Positions 25,194 to 38,200 of a stretch of DNA of 64,000 nt are shown piece by piece. The position numbers were made by a program, and so were the translations under genes. The notes below the pieces were generated by a model. It was not told the origin of the DNA and did not search any database. It was given only the letters and a program-made list of their open reading frames with translations. Source of the stretch: Bugulina stolonifera (taxonomy: Eukaryota; Bryozoa; Gymnolaemata; Cheilostomatida; Bugulidae); the NCBI GenBank assembly GCA_935421135.1, contig OW285197.1:10815223-10879222 (forward strand), given 5' to 3'. Each line of letters starts with the position of its first letter. Positions within the stretch are counted from its first letter, which is position 1.

Positions 25194-27262
25194 GTGAATC
25201 CGTCAGAAGACTTATTTTCTACTGCTAAGTGTAATTAAATAACCTACAAGCTACAAGTGAAAGATTATTTAAAAGACAAAAAATTATATCCGTCAGTTTT
25301 GTCTTCAAACAACTGGAGTTATCTTACTTTACTACTAATTTTCCTGTCGACCAAATAGAAACGACAAAGCATCAAAGTCTATTCTGAACTTACTACCAAC
25401 CTTATTAGAAACTGGTTAGGCCTACTGTTTTACTTATACTTATACCAGTAAGTAGCCTAATTCACAAAACAATAACATGATTGGAGTTACTTACACAACA
25501 GGACACAAGCATGATGTCATAACGGTGACCAGTGGCACGTGACGTTTACAACGGTTGTTGGAAATCGTTGAAAATTTAAAATGTGATTCACCGTCACTCA
25601 GACCAGATAAGCTAATACTAGATTATAAATAAATACCTAGCCACTACCCCATACGTCTACGATACGTGGTGATGGTGCTTTTTATGGATCGAGTGTGCTG
25701 AGCTGTAGAACAGGCGTGCCAAGTTCGACTGATGAAAATCAGGGAGATTCAGCATTTGGGTAGGGGTGTCTATTTTGGGTGGAGTGGGGTACCAAAATTT
25801 GAGTTGAAAATGAGGGAGTCTCCTGCAGAATCAGGGAGACTTGGTAAGCCTATTGTAGAACCAGGGGAGGGGGGCTTATTTACCCACAACAATAACTTAC
25901 AATCACATAGGGTTGCCTGCTCGAGTCCCCTGGTTTTGGGAGATTGAATAAGCACAAGTCTAATCCATCTAGGTCTAATAAAATTTACAATGGGAATGTG
26001 AAAAATACTGTGATATGAAGCCAAGAATATTCAACTTGCCATTTTGAGATCCGTCCTTTCTGGTTTGATAATCCAGCCTTGGAAATGCAATATGTAGCCC
26101 CGCCGTACTGTTAATACATCATTGTTTCCTTGTAACAACAGCACTTTAACTGACCAAAGGCTCTATGACTAATGGAAATCCCCCAAATGCTTAAATTGCG
26201 CATTAATGATCTCTTCGTTTAATCTATTGTGTTTGAACGCACCGTATTAACCAGAGCTCATAGGGAACCTTCCATGAGAGCCGGAGTTGTCCTAACCATG
26301 CAACAACATCATCAATGTACTGTTTTTACATGTACATGTATGTGCAATCAAGTCATAAAATATCGGCATATTACTTGTATTTGTACATCAGATGTATTTT
26401 TCTATTTTTCACAGTAAAAATATGTTTTCATGAGTTAACCACACTGCAAATTATTGTACAACTCATATGCTGCTTCCTTGTACTTTGGGCGAGTTAGTTG
26501 AGTAGAGTGCAGAGACAGGGACAAGGCAGAGAGCAGGAAACGCATTGGTAATTGATAATAAATAATATACATAATATCTAATACATGGACATGCATGCAC
26601 TGGTTTACAAACATATTATTGAACAAAATTAAACATAAACTTGTGGTAATTTTCATTATAAAAATTTACACACTAATATACAAGCGTATTATCAACAAAA
26701 TTACACATACATTTGTGGGGATTTTTATGATAAATACTATATAAAAACAACAAAGAATACTTTGGGTGAGTTAATTGAGTAGAGAGCAGGAAACGTATTG
26801 GGTATCGCTAATTGATAATTAAATGTACATAATATTTAATACAATGTATATGATACTAGTATACAAACATATCATTGAACAAAATTAAACATAAATTTGT
26901 AGGAATTATTATGATAAGAAGAAAAAGACAGGAAATACACTATAGCAATCACTTGCCATTATCTACATAATATCATACCATCACTACTGCAAATCAAGAA
27001 TATTCACTCAGAAGAAAAAATTGACACCATCAGCTGAATTCTAAAACCATGACCGAAGACATCTAACAGTATTTTATTATTGGTTAAAAACGTAAGATGT
27101 CTCTCCACTGATGTTAGCCGTACCAGGCCAGGTTGGGGTTGATTGTATGTGCCACAATCTTTTTTGCATACCCCTGGACTTGATCCACCTTTGGGCATGT
27201 GCTAATGATACGTCCAATAGCAGCCACCTCATGGTAAGAATGACTTTCAGCTCTGGAAAATG
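25194..27262. other. Intergenic between TRAF genes B and A
   Basis: The first roughly 600 bp upstream of gene A (to about 25808) is the part duplicated in inverse orientation upstream of gene E, so it likely contains the promoter. It includes the empty site of the 1.4-kb insertion found in the E copy (CCAGT at 25445-25449). Further upstream a roughly 280-bp unit is imperfectly duplicated in tandem (about 26475-26660 and 26755-26915; shared motifs include AAAATTAAACATAAATTTGT). A candidate AATAAA polyadenylation signal for gene B is at 27073-27078 (minus). No gene is seen. Confidence 0.6.
26475..26915. repeat. Imperfect tandem duplication, period about 280 bp
   Basis: Two copies share TACTTTGGG(C/T)GAGTTA, GAGAGCAGGAAACG(C/T)ATTGG, TAATTGATAAT and a terminal ACAAAATTAAACATAAA block. 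A third partial copy of the terminal block is present near 26698. No coding potential is visible. Confidence 0.55.
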
Positions 27263-30200
27263 TCATTTGTTGCGGGGATTTGAGTATCCCTGTGTTAACT
27301 GCTGTGTAGAAACATTCAGCTGATGTAAAGCATCATAAGAATTATCAACTGATATCTCAACGAATACTGTATCATCCACTACAAAACCTGCAACAAGATT
27401 ATGAGAATAGAATTAAAATATTAATATCTATATTAATTAATATTTTATATCATATTAAATTAAATATTAATGCACAAACTATTGGTCACAACTTGCCTAC
27501 TTTTACACAACTTAGTTTTTATGCAGCATGTTTCTAACAGTACAAGAGCTCACCACTTTCTGGAGCAAAGACGAGAGACTGTTCTGCGAACTGTGGACAA
27601 CCAGAAGCAATGTTCATCTCATTCTTTGGTCTCTGGAAAGAAGATGAACTCGGTTCTGGTCTAAACTTTTCAACTATGTCTGGCCTGAATTTCTTCTGGT
27701 TAATTAATTTCATTGTCACCTGTAGATTAGAATAACTCAGATGCTAGAATGCAACAAAAATTGAAGCGTAGAGCATGTATAGGATGAGATACATGTCTGA
27801 ACATTTAAACATACAAATTATGATAGCATAAATTCAAATTTTTAAATTAAATATATTCTAATACCTTCTGTTGGAATGGCCACGGTAGGAGAGCGTCGTA
27901 TTCTCCTTTCATCACAACGAAAAATAGTGAAATGTGTGTATTCTTTCCATTTCCATCACCTGAAAAATTTTAATTTAAAATTTAAAAATAGTAATGCGGG
28001 AACTTTGAAACCAAACATATAAGATTATGTACATATAACAACAAGTTTATACATATACATTACGCTCTTAGAAACACAAATGACCTCTAGGGTACACACC
28101 ATTGAAGTAAATTCTGGCACACATCTTATAACCGTAAACCTCAGTGTAGAAAGGATGACTATAGATACTGTGTCTGGTCTGAGAATCATCTCTATGTCTC
28201 TGAACATTGTCTATCTTCCAGATAAGACGTCCGTTGTATGAAGTCTAGAAATTGAAACGAAATATTATGCGTCAAACAAACCATTCCACATAGAGTCTGA
28301 ACATGTACAGTAGTATAAGCATATGAGTTTGACTAACCAAACCTAGCGATAAAACATACCCTTCCGAAGGAAATTAAAATAACCGAGCAGGACTTAATCA
28401 GTGTTGCGCTTGAACAAATATCTACATTTCATTAAATTGGTGAGCACATTAGACGTAAAAAAGTGAGAATCAGCGTTTTTCTAAATAAAGTGGGAATTTA
28501 ATCGACATTGTAACTTGTAGATACTCTGAAAATCCGATGACATGGCATTCTTCGGATTGTGAAGTCGGGCGTATTATAACGATGATGCAGTAACCATAGA
28601 AACCACTACATACCTTCTGTATATGATCGAGAGTGGTCTTCTGGTCTTCTATCTCGGCTATTCTGATGTTCGAGACAGCCTCCAGTTTGTTCATAGACTC
28701 CGTCGTACCCACTTTCTGTTTAGTTATCTTCTCAGTTAGGCTACACAAAGCTGTACCATAGGCGCTCAACCTGTCAATTGAGAACATCTGTTTAGTACTT
28801 ATTTATAAACAGTCAATGTACAAAAAATCAACTCAAATTGATCTATAAGCCCACAATTTAAACACGTGTTAGCGTACAACACATTTTATTATACATAGTG
28901 CGTAGTACGTGTCCTTACATGTCCGTATCCTCAATTGCCCCTTTGAAGAGCGCGTCAAGGTCACTCAAATCATTATGATTCACTTCGGCTAATCTGACGT
29001 TTTCAAGGAGAGCTTTTGCTGAATCCGGGGTTAAATGGCTAATCTGTTCAGCCTAAAATAAATTATAAACAGAATTACGTAATGAGTCTATACTTGTACA
29101 ACTTACAAAAAGAATCATGCAACAAGATCAAGATCAGGGTTATTACAAATTTAAAGCAATTATTTACTGCTATTTGACTGATTGTAATTATAATAAGCTG
29201 TTCTGTAAAACGTACTTTGCACAAACGTGTTGTATTAGATATCTCAGCGGTCAATACCTACCAGACTTCTCTCAGTCATATCTGACTTTGTCTCCAGATT
29301 CACAAGTCTCTCCAGAATAGAAGGAAGGTCTGACTGAGTGATGCCAGAATATTCGGCTTCAGGTTGACTGCTGTTGAGAATACTCTTAGCTTCAAGTAGA
29401 AGTGATATCACAGCAGCAATATGAACTGAGAGCATCTCCGGATCATCCAAATGTTCCGTTAAGTTCACATCACCTGTCTGCAAGTTAGTATAAACAGTAC
29501 GGTGGTAGTTTGATTTATTCATCTTTCAGTTTATAAAATAACAACAGTTTTCACCTCATAGAGGAAGCCCTACTAGCAAGCATCAAGCCTGCACCTCTCC
29601 ATTCAAAGTGCAAGTCCTGAGTACTTCAAAGCATAGTGTAGCCCTCTATCATGTGATAGCTGTTAGCCCCTCCCACTGAGACATAAGTGATAGTTGTTAG
29701 CCCCTCCCACTGAGACATAAGTGATAGTTGTTAGCCCCTCCCACTGAGACATAAGTGATAGCTGTTAGCCCCTCCCACTGAGACATAAGTGATAGCTGTT
29801 AGCCCATCCCACTGAAAACTAAATGATAGCAGTTAGCCCATTCCACTGAAAAATAAGTGATAACAGTTAGCCCCTTCCATTGAGACATCATAGCAGCCTA
29901 CTTCTAATTTAGAATTTTGAGAGGCAATGCAGTGAAAATCCCCCCTTTTCACCAAAAGTAAAATTTGTGCAGCTACTGTTACTCAGTTATTATTCTCGTG
30001 CTGCTGGATACACACAATACAGTGGCTATGGTAAATTTTATGTAGCTATAGAGTGAGGAACAGTCTAAAATATCATGCTTTCTTATGCAAGGAATTTTTC
30101 TAATGAGTCAATAGACAAATTCCTTGCATAAAAACATCATATTATACATGTACATGCATATAAAATTTAGCCAACCCTAAAAATAAGATACATTTAAACA

Positions 30201-33200
30201 TAAAATAAATATATTATCATCTCACCACTCCACAATTGAGAGGGCACTTGGTGACACAGTTCATCAGGTGGGAGTGAAGGTCATCATCAAGGGCATACGG
30301 CTTCCTGCAGATGTTACATGTTGGTCGTCTGTTCTCACACTCTGCTATGTGTTGCTACAGAAGCAATGCATCTCGATAAGTTCATGGTTATCACGATCTG
30401 CACCGTACATACTACATGTACTTCTGTGTGAGAGCAATTATATTTTTTTAATAAGATCATCCCGCAGGTCTAAAGAAATTATTGAAAAAACAGTCTTCTT
30501 CCCCAAAACCGCTTTGACATTTCAAAATGCCCCAAATTGTTTGCAGTTTTAATAAAAAGTAGGCCAACATGTATTCTAACTAATTAAACTCACGGTTAGG
30601 TCCATTTCCTTCAGCCCTTTCTTTCCACATTCGTTAGGACAGTTGACAATACGGTAAGGACAGGAGTTCGCAGCGTGCTCTGACTTAGCAGAGAATCTAA
30701 TGATATCAGCACATTTCTCACAATATATGCGTCTTTCTTTACAGCTGATCATGTGTTTCTATGAACGGAGAGCGCAACAAATCATCAAACATGTCGCCAT
30801 GGTTACGTCTAACGTATGGGATTCCAGCAAAAATTATATAAAATTCAAACTTTGCATGTGTCCGTAATTCTATAATAGACCATTATAAATGAACAGTGAT
30901 TGATTATTGTTATGTGCCAAATCATTATCAGTTATATTGGCATCATAGAATTATCTCCCCATAATTCATTGATTGGAATTGTAAACAGCGAAAAACCAAA
31001 ACCCCAATTATTTGGAATTCCCGACTTGCAATACAACAGGAAATCTGATTTCTTACCATGGTAGTCATAAAATGATAACTTTTATCAAATACAAATACAT
31101 ATATATTAATTCAAGGTACTATTGAACATAAATGGCGATATCATCATTTACAAATTTCATACAGCGCTAGTAAGTTAACAGTTATCAGATATTTACATAG
31201 TCAATTTTTGAACATTCTTGAATACTACAGATGGTGCAACAGCCTAATGACCAAGATATACATAAGCATAGTGTTATAACATGTTACTTTTTGTGGTAAT
31301 TGGTAAGAAAGCAAGATCACTGTATAATTATAGCTTATTCAACAAACCCAGGATTTAAAAATTACAGGTTTTGACCAAGAATAAACACTTGATATAATTG
31401 TAAAAATGACATGTCTACGCGAGATGCATTTTTAGCCTATTTGAAAACTGGATTCATGTTGTATATTCCCACTATGACAGATGGATAAAATGGAGCAGCT
31501 GAGATCAGGAAAATACTCTGATATACTAAAATACTGCTATAAGAAATTCTCTTCACTGAGAGGCAGGAGGCCAACAAAAATGGATCAATTGTGTGTTGGT
31601 CAGGCATCATCACACATGAGCCAGCATAATACTGAGCTTGTTAACAACTGCGTAGTAGCTGTGGAAATTATTACTAGCCAATACCCATTAGCAGCATGGA
31701 ATTTCCATATTATGTCATTTTAAAAGGTAGACTCGATGTAATTGTATACATTGCAAACTACACAAAGGGAATTATAGAGCTACGATACCTCCAGTGTTCT
31801 AATAGTAATCTTAGCTGGGGTCCCGCATTTGTATGGACAAATGGCTCGCATCCGGTTCAACTCTCTCTTGACTGCATTGTCCTTAGCCACATACACGCCA
31901 TCTAAAAAGAAAATGAGAGACCAATAAAACATAGATATTCACGTACACCGATGTCGACAGAAATCCTAGTAGAGTCCAGAAGACAGGGAACTAAAATATA
32001 TAATAGTGGATAAATCATTAAAATGTCGATGCTAAGATATTACTAAAGATTTGATTGAGAAAAAACATTGTAAATTGCCTCCCTTGTTAACGGCGTGAGA
32101 AAGAAATAAAACTGTTCTTGTAATACAGCCAATACGATGTTGTTACAGAACACTAAGCTTGCATATATGCATGTACATACATACATCACTAAAACTAAAA
32201 ATAAAACAGTCGTCGGTTGTGAGTCTGCGGTTTGTTGTCCTCCAATCAGATTTGGGGTCGAAAATCGGGACGATTCATATATTATGTTGCAATGCTGACA
32301 GTCTGGATCTCAGCTCCCGAGTGGTGCTACGACCTTGGAACTGGGTCCCCTGGTGTCGCTGCCAGAGCGGGTCTGTAGCCTTAGATCCTCAACCTTTACC
32401 CAGCGTAGGGTGTGTAACTGGCCCACCCCACCTACTATATTGGGGTGCTTGTTCAATATATCTGTGCAAATGAACTACATACCTATCCTACTAAACTCTC
32501 TATCCGTTATATAATAGTCCGCATTAGTAGGATGCTGAATATGGCCTGGCACAGCGTCGAAACCTGGTACTGCATCAATCTCCATTGTGCTTCGTCTCTG
32601 CGGCATACTAAAGTATTCAAGATGGCGGGGTATCATCGTTCGGGGAACCCTTGTATCACAGTCAAATGGCTCTCGCTGACATGAATGGCAAAGTCTGTCT
32701 TCCGCTGGTCTACAATTAGAGAAGAGCAGTCACATGACTCACAGCTTGATAAGTTTACCAGCTGATTGTAGAGAAGGCTTTAGGTAATCAGGTAGTGTAA
32801 ACTATTTAGCACTGTATCGGAGTTGTTCAACCTCAAAGTTGACAATATATTTTGAGAAATTGTAATGCTAACCATTAATCTTGAGCTGTGCATAAAAATA
32901 GATTGACTACCAGTAGTAAATCACATGGCTGATAGCCTCAGCCCATTTACCTATGACTCAAAACTGAGTGAAACGCTTGAATAAAAGACCTAGCCTGAGT
33001 CAAGTTTAAAAACATAGTAAACAACTAATGTAGGCTAGTCCGTTTTAAATCAACACAAGTAAAAAGATCAGCTAGACAGCGACTAGTAAATCAATACTTA
33101 CAGAGACATTATGTGGTCATAGCATCTTAGACATATCCGATGTCCACAGCTCAACTGCATCGGCTCCCTGACGATCCGCTGGTTAACTCTTCCGCATTGA

Positions 33201-33510
33201 TCCCACGAGCAGAACAAGGATCGTTTCTCCAGCAACTCTTGCTAAAATGTTTCAAATGAAAGAATTAACTAAATAATCGCAACGGCAGTTTAGGGTGTGC
33301 AAGTAAATGCAGCATCGAGACCTAATGTGTAAATCTATACAACAAATTTGTTGTAAATTTAGCACTTGAAAACGGTAAAACAATCTGATATTCGAGCCTC
33401 CGTCTAACGGCTAAACTTAAACTTACACTATTTTCGAAGATCCACAGTGGCCAACCACTGCCAGTCCATGGTTCTACTAAATCTTCCGTATTTTTCGTTT
33501 TTGCCATCAT
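27263..33510 (-). CDS. TRAF-family adaptor, gene B (13 exons, 631 aa)
   Basis: Exons in coding order: 33427-33510, 33102-33241, 32483-32709, 31789-31901, 30594-30758, 30226-30354, 29262-29477, 28919-29052, 28614-28770, 28100-28244, 27865-27959, 27554-27719 and 27263-27387. The splice sites are canonical and the frame is continuous. Domain order is RING (about residues 39-85; [20 protein letters not shown]), short linker (about 75-150), TRAF zinc fingers (about 166-300), coiled-coil-like region (about 325-455) and MATH (about 456-615). The MATH exons are almost identical to gene A (4 differences in the 56 residues of exon 12), whereas the RING and exon-3 linker are quite different. Two in-frame ATGs start the gene (33510 and 33507). 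It is divergent from gene C and lies upstream of gene A on the same strand. A likely polyadenylation signal is about 185 bp past the stop. Confidence 0.93.
29640..29890. repeat. 34-bp minisatellite in intron 6 of gene B
   Basis: About seven units with consensus GATAGCTGTTAGCCCCTCCC followed by ACTGAGACATAAGT run in tandem. The later units are more diverged. The array lies in the intron between exons 6 and 7 and has no coding role. Confidence 0.85.
30083..30131. repeat. Short palindrome with perfect 15-bp arms in gene B intron 6
   Basis: TTATGCAAGGAATTT at 30083-30097 is matched exactly in reverse complement at 30117-30131. A related TATGCAAGGAATTTGTC sequence occurs in gene C intron 2 near 37010, so this is a dispersed small element rather than a one-off hairpin. 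Confidence 0.65.
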
Positions 33511-35226
33511 AGACTTTGTTCCACAGTGTAGTAATCTAAAAAATACACCTCCATCTTAAATCACAATTATAGGAACCATAAAGAGAAGTTACTTACAGTA
33601 CAGTAATTGATGACCCAGATAATAAAACAGTGAACTTGAAACTTAGCCACTATAATGTCTAATCTGTATAGGTACACCGAATTTTGAACTACTGCACAGG
33701 ACTTAGAAGTTAGAGAAACATGACATACTACAGCACCTAACTACAGCGTTTCTCCAGACTTAGTTGCTTCAAATTCATAATATCTGAATACTACCAGAGC
33801 GGACCTGGACTAACTGTTGTCTCTAGAATGACAGTTTGTACAATGAACGACACCAATAACAAAACATTATTTCTTTTAATTTATCCATTACCAGACACCT
33901 ACAACATCAACCCATTTACTAGAACCATCGATTTTGCTTGAGAAAAATACTGTCACTCATATCTGAATAACATTTCGAAATATTGTTTAAATATTATTGA
34001 AATAAGTCTCTCTGCGTCTGTCGTTTTCTTGTTGCTAAATGTATTCGCAACTCATTCTGATAACATATAATAATAATTATATTATAATAAATACTGATAC
34101 TTACAATAATTATTTTTATATAGATGTAATATTAATTATATATTATTGTAATTGTTATCATTATTATTATTATTATTATATGTAATTGTAAAGGAGGTCG
34201 GCTTCGGTTACCGTTAAAACTCCAGTCAACTATCGCTTAGATAATAGATAAAACTAAACTTACAATACTCCTGTTAGACTACTAGTTTAGTACTAAGTAA
34301 AGTAAATAATACTTTAGCTCATAGTCTCACTGACAGTGTGAACCAAAAATCACCAGTATAACCATATAGTTTGGTATACTAAACTCTATGATAATGATTA
34401 TAACCTACCTCTTACAATAATAACTTTGGTGTGAATATAATGTTTACCGTTGCACCCTCAGACCAAGGTATATAAACGCCCGTTGAGTTCGCATAGGAGG
34501 TTCATAATGTTTCAGAGTATGCGGCTTTCTTTAAATACTGGTCAGAGGGCTAAGCTGAATGACGCTTTGGGAATTCCCAATTGCGCAGTGGGAAAACTCA
34601 AACAAACCAGCATCTTTGACGTTCTGGATAAACCGCTGCGCAAAAACACGTTAAACAGTAGGTGTCTTTGCGGCTTTTCGACGGGCCCGGGTCGCAAATA
34701 GACATCGCAACATGGCCGCTCGACATAAGCTAAAAGAGCTATTGGCCTGGGTTTTTGCTTGGCCGGACGAAGCCATTTCTTGCTAATCGACACACCTGAC
34801 TTCTTCGCGCGAAAATCAGGATTGTTCTCCTGGCCCAGGCCGGTGTGTTCGAGACTATATGACGCTATGTGTGCCGGGATATATGTTCGCAATAATTGGC
34901 TCAGGTCTGAAAGATAGCGTTTCTGGTTACTTCCTTTTTTTCCTTCTAACAAAGTCCCTAGATATTTATTACACGCAATACCTACATTGTACACCTATGA
35001 TGCTGGTGATTTGGTGATTTTCATTCTTTATATAATTACTATTCTAATTTAATTGCTGTCATGTGTTCTTCGTCATAGCCCCGTTGCTACAAATGGCGAG
35101 CATAGGACTATTTGAGTACAGTATTTCTAGTTTAATTCATTTATGTCTTGAAGTCTAACCAAGGAGTCAGTCTTCTTAGTTCTTAGTAAGAACTTCTTAC
35201 TACCACTACAGTCCTTGATCTACTCA
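33511..35226. other. Head-to-head intergenic region of genes B and C
   Basis: This 1.7-kb segment separates the divergently transcribed genes B and C and must contain both promoters. Most of it is AT-rich. From about 34450 to 34960 it holds a strikingly GC-richer island with open frames on both strands (34507-34701 plus, 34542-34994 minus), neither recognisable. A TATATAAA at 34469-34476 lies about 30 bp upstream of the plus-strand ATG. See the separate finding. Confidence 0.6.
34507..34701 (+). CDS. Unrecognised 64-codon ORF in a GC-rich island
   Basis: The frame starts at ATG 34507 (MFQSMRLSLNTGQRAKLNDA...) and ends at 34699-34701. Upstream are TTGCAC (34450), TATATAAA (34469) and AGGAGG six bases before the ATG. 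That layout resembles a bacterial promoter with Shine-Dalgarno sequence, though it could equally be a eukaryotic TATA promoter or chance. I recognise no family. A 150-codon frame is open on the opposite strand, so the coding strand, if any, is uncertain. Confidence 0.15.
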   Translation: MFQSMRLSLNTGQRAKLNDALGIPNCAVGKLKQTSIFDVLDKPLRKNTLNSRCLCGFSTGPGRK

Positions 35227-38200
35227 ATGGCATCAGCTAAACAAATATCTGAACCATGGTCCGGCAATGGGTGGCCACATTGGATCTTTGTGGACCAGGT
35301 GAGAACATATTATTTTTAATGTTATCTATTTGTCAATGAATATCAAGCAGGGCTGCTGTTAGGTGCACCTTTCTTGATTTTGCAAATTTTCAGCCCATGT
35401 AACAAAAGTAAAAGTCTCAGGCCAAATTATCGAGTTAGGTGCAGAAGTGGAGAAATTTGAGATAGTGATAGTCTTTGTTCCTCACCAAAAATGAAACAGG
35501 AAAAGTTGTCTTCTCTATAATTTACTGGTTGAGCGTCCTTGCCCCAAATAGACGTTGCCCGTTGTGTGCTGCTAGCAAGGCAGGGACACACAACTCTATT
35601 ACTTTTGGATCCTCCTAAACGCTTGGAAATCTAACTTAGGACTCAGCCAGATGTATTGAGGCGGAGATAATCAACCAACTATGGGGATGATGACACACAA
35701 AGGGGTGACAATGAAACAACTAACTTCCAGAATTAGTTCTGTATTCATGTAATAAAATAAGAAAAAGACAATAACAATGGTAGCAATAATAATGTTAGTA
35801 ATCAATAATAAGGAATAAATAATAATACAGTCACAATGTTATGTTTCGGTACAAGCACAGAGACCTCTCATAAAGTAACACACACAGTAAACACAGAGAC
35901 AAGTAAACACAGAGACGTATAATAAAGTAATGCCGGATAGAACTAATGCAAGTATTAATTTAATCGATAGGTGCACCCATTGGACAAAGATAAATATAGT
36001 TAGTATGCACAACAAAGACCAGTCTCTCTTTCTTGATCGCTCCACTATCACTGCTCATGTGTATCACAGCAGAGAGTGGCTGTCAGCTGGTAGCTATTTC
36101 TCTGCAAGTGTTGCCTTATTAGTATAGCTTCTTCTGGTATTACGCAAAAAGCTGTACAAAATAGCCTTCTAATACCAGCTGGAATTCCCAAAACATGTTT
36201 TCAATACACCCCAACCACAAACAAGGAACTAAGGCTATCCAAATTTCTCCACTACTGCACCTAACAGAGATTATCCGGCTGCCAGGCTGATACTGAAGTG
36301 GCTTAAAATACCAAATTAAAACAAATATGCAGGACCACAGGTTGCTTAACACTGGCCAGGAATTTCTGATCAATGTGCTCAAAGCTCAATTTTGAAAGTT
36401 AACACCAAGTGACCAACAAATATTTGTTTCTGGACAGATTGCTGGGGAGGCAAATACTCACCTTGCCCCCATGCTTGTTACAGCCCTGGTATTAAAATGA
36501 ATTGTGCCTTTTTTTGTCCGCTTTGCTTCAGAGGTCCCAAACTCCTTTTTCAACAGCTAAAGATTCTCTGGTCTCATTATTTTAGCAAACACTGCTTGGA
36601 AAGAAAACCTATTTCTGCTCTCGAGATGAGTGTGGAAGAGCTAATCAGAGGATCCTAAGAGAACCGTGGCAGTTGCAATGTGGACACAGGCTATGTAAAG
36701 AGTGTTATGATCACATGCTAACTTTGTGAGTTTCTATAGTCACTGTGTCTTGTGATTTCAAATACTCTGGGTGAATGTGAAGGGATTTGCGACTGTTCAA
36801 AAAAGTCAGTTCGAAACAGGACGTTTCGAAAACCAAAATTCCTAACCCCAAACCCTAATCTTCAAACCCCAATCTCCAAACTCCAATCCCCAAACCCCAA
36901 AAGAAGTTTTCAGAACGTCCTGTTTCGAATTGACATTTTTGAAATATACCTTCACCAATCAGAAGTATTTGGCGTATCATAACTTGTAGGAGATATCTAT
37001 GATGTTATTTATGCAAGGAATTTGTCAATTGAGCAAATAACATCATACATGTATATGAAATACATTGTAATATGGCCAAACACCCATAAGGAGAGATGTT
37101 TGGTGTTTATAATGTCTCTGTTAGTATGCTATTGTCCCAATTTTCCAGGCCAAAAGATCAGGGGGCGTGTGATGCATGTAATCGAAAACCTTTTGATGAT
37201 GATGATGGAAGGCACAGCAAGCTCAAGGATAATACCCCAACTAGCCTTACACTTGGCAAAATGCCATCATTATCAAGGCAATCCGATTCACCAGCTAGAC
37301 TGGTTAGCAGTGGTGCTGAACCGACACAAGATACTGTTGAACATCGGAGTTCTGCAGAAGATCAAGTTGGTGTGTGTTGGTTGTGCTGTAGCAGAGCAGT
37401 CAGTAATATAATATGTTAATATACAATGTAGGCCGGAGTGATGATTCTTTTGCTGGTATTCAGCTTCCAAATATCGTAGAATGGGATAGAAGAGGAGTGT
37501 GATTTGTCCTCTCCATATTGTCACAAATAATTTAAAAAATGCAGTTCAACAGTCTAACAGCGTTGAATTTTCATCTTGTTGTAAGCAATTGTAGTTTTCA
37601 ATTCCAATTAAAGTATCATGGATCTGTTTGTATGTTACTATGTTCTACTGATTCGAAATTTCTGCTTATAGAGAGAAAGTATCCTGGAGTTGATGAAGTG
37701 ATGAGGGATGAGCTGAATAAGTTGCGAGTGAACTGCCCGTACCGATGTGACACTCTTGCAAACATCACTCTCGGTATACTGGAGGTAATCAATTGAGTGT
37801 ACCCTCACAGCTAGACTGAGATTTTTACCTGCATTTTGTAGTAGTTGTTAGTTTAGATTCACGCTCAGCTTTTAATGATGCTGTTGTTAGTTACCAAATC
37901 TAATTTATTTTTGTCGATGAAAATAGAGCCAACAACATGCAGTGCTGTGTATTGGATCTCACGAGTTACAAATTTGTAAACCTCTGGAGGGTTTGTTGTC
38001 ATGGCAACGTATTATTATTTTCTCCTGAACCGACATTTGAAAACCTCTTTCTAATTTCTTCTGTAGCTGTTCTAGGTATGAATGAGTGTAATGGTTCATC
38101 ACCAGCATGCTAGTATTTGTTGGTTCCAGTTCGACACACCACTGTCGTATTATAACCTGAGTGTTCCCACACACCTTCCTCACCCAATAGACTGGTCATA

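Noticed and set aside
34542..34994. 150-codon minus-strand frame as a gene
   Set aside because: No family resemblance; it overlaps another open frame on the opposite strand in GC-rich DNA, where long chance frames are more likely.
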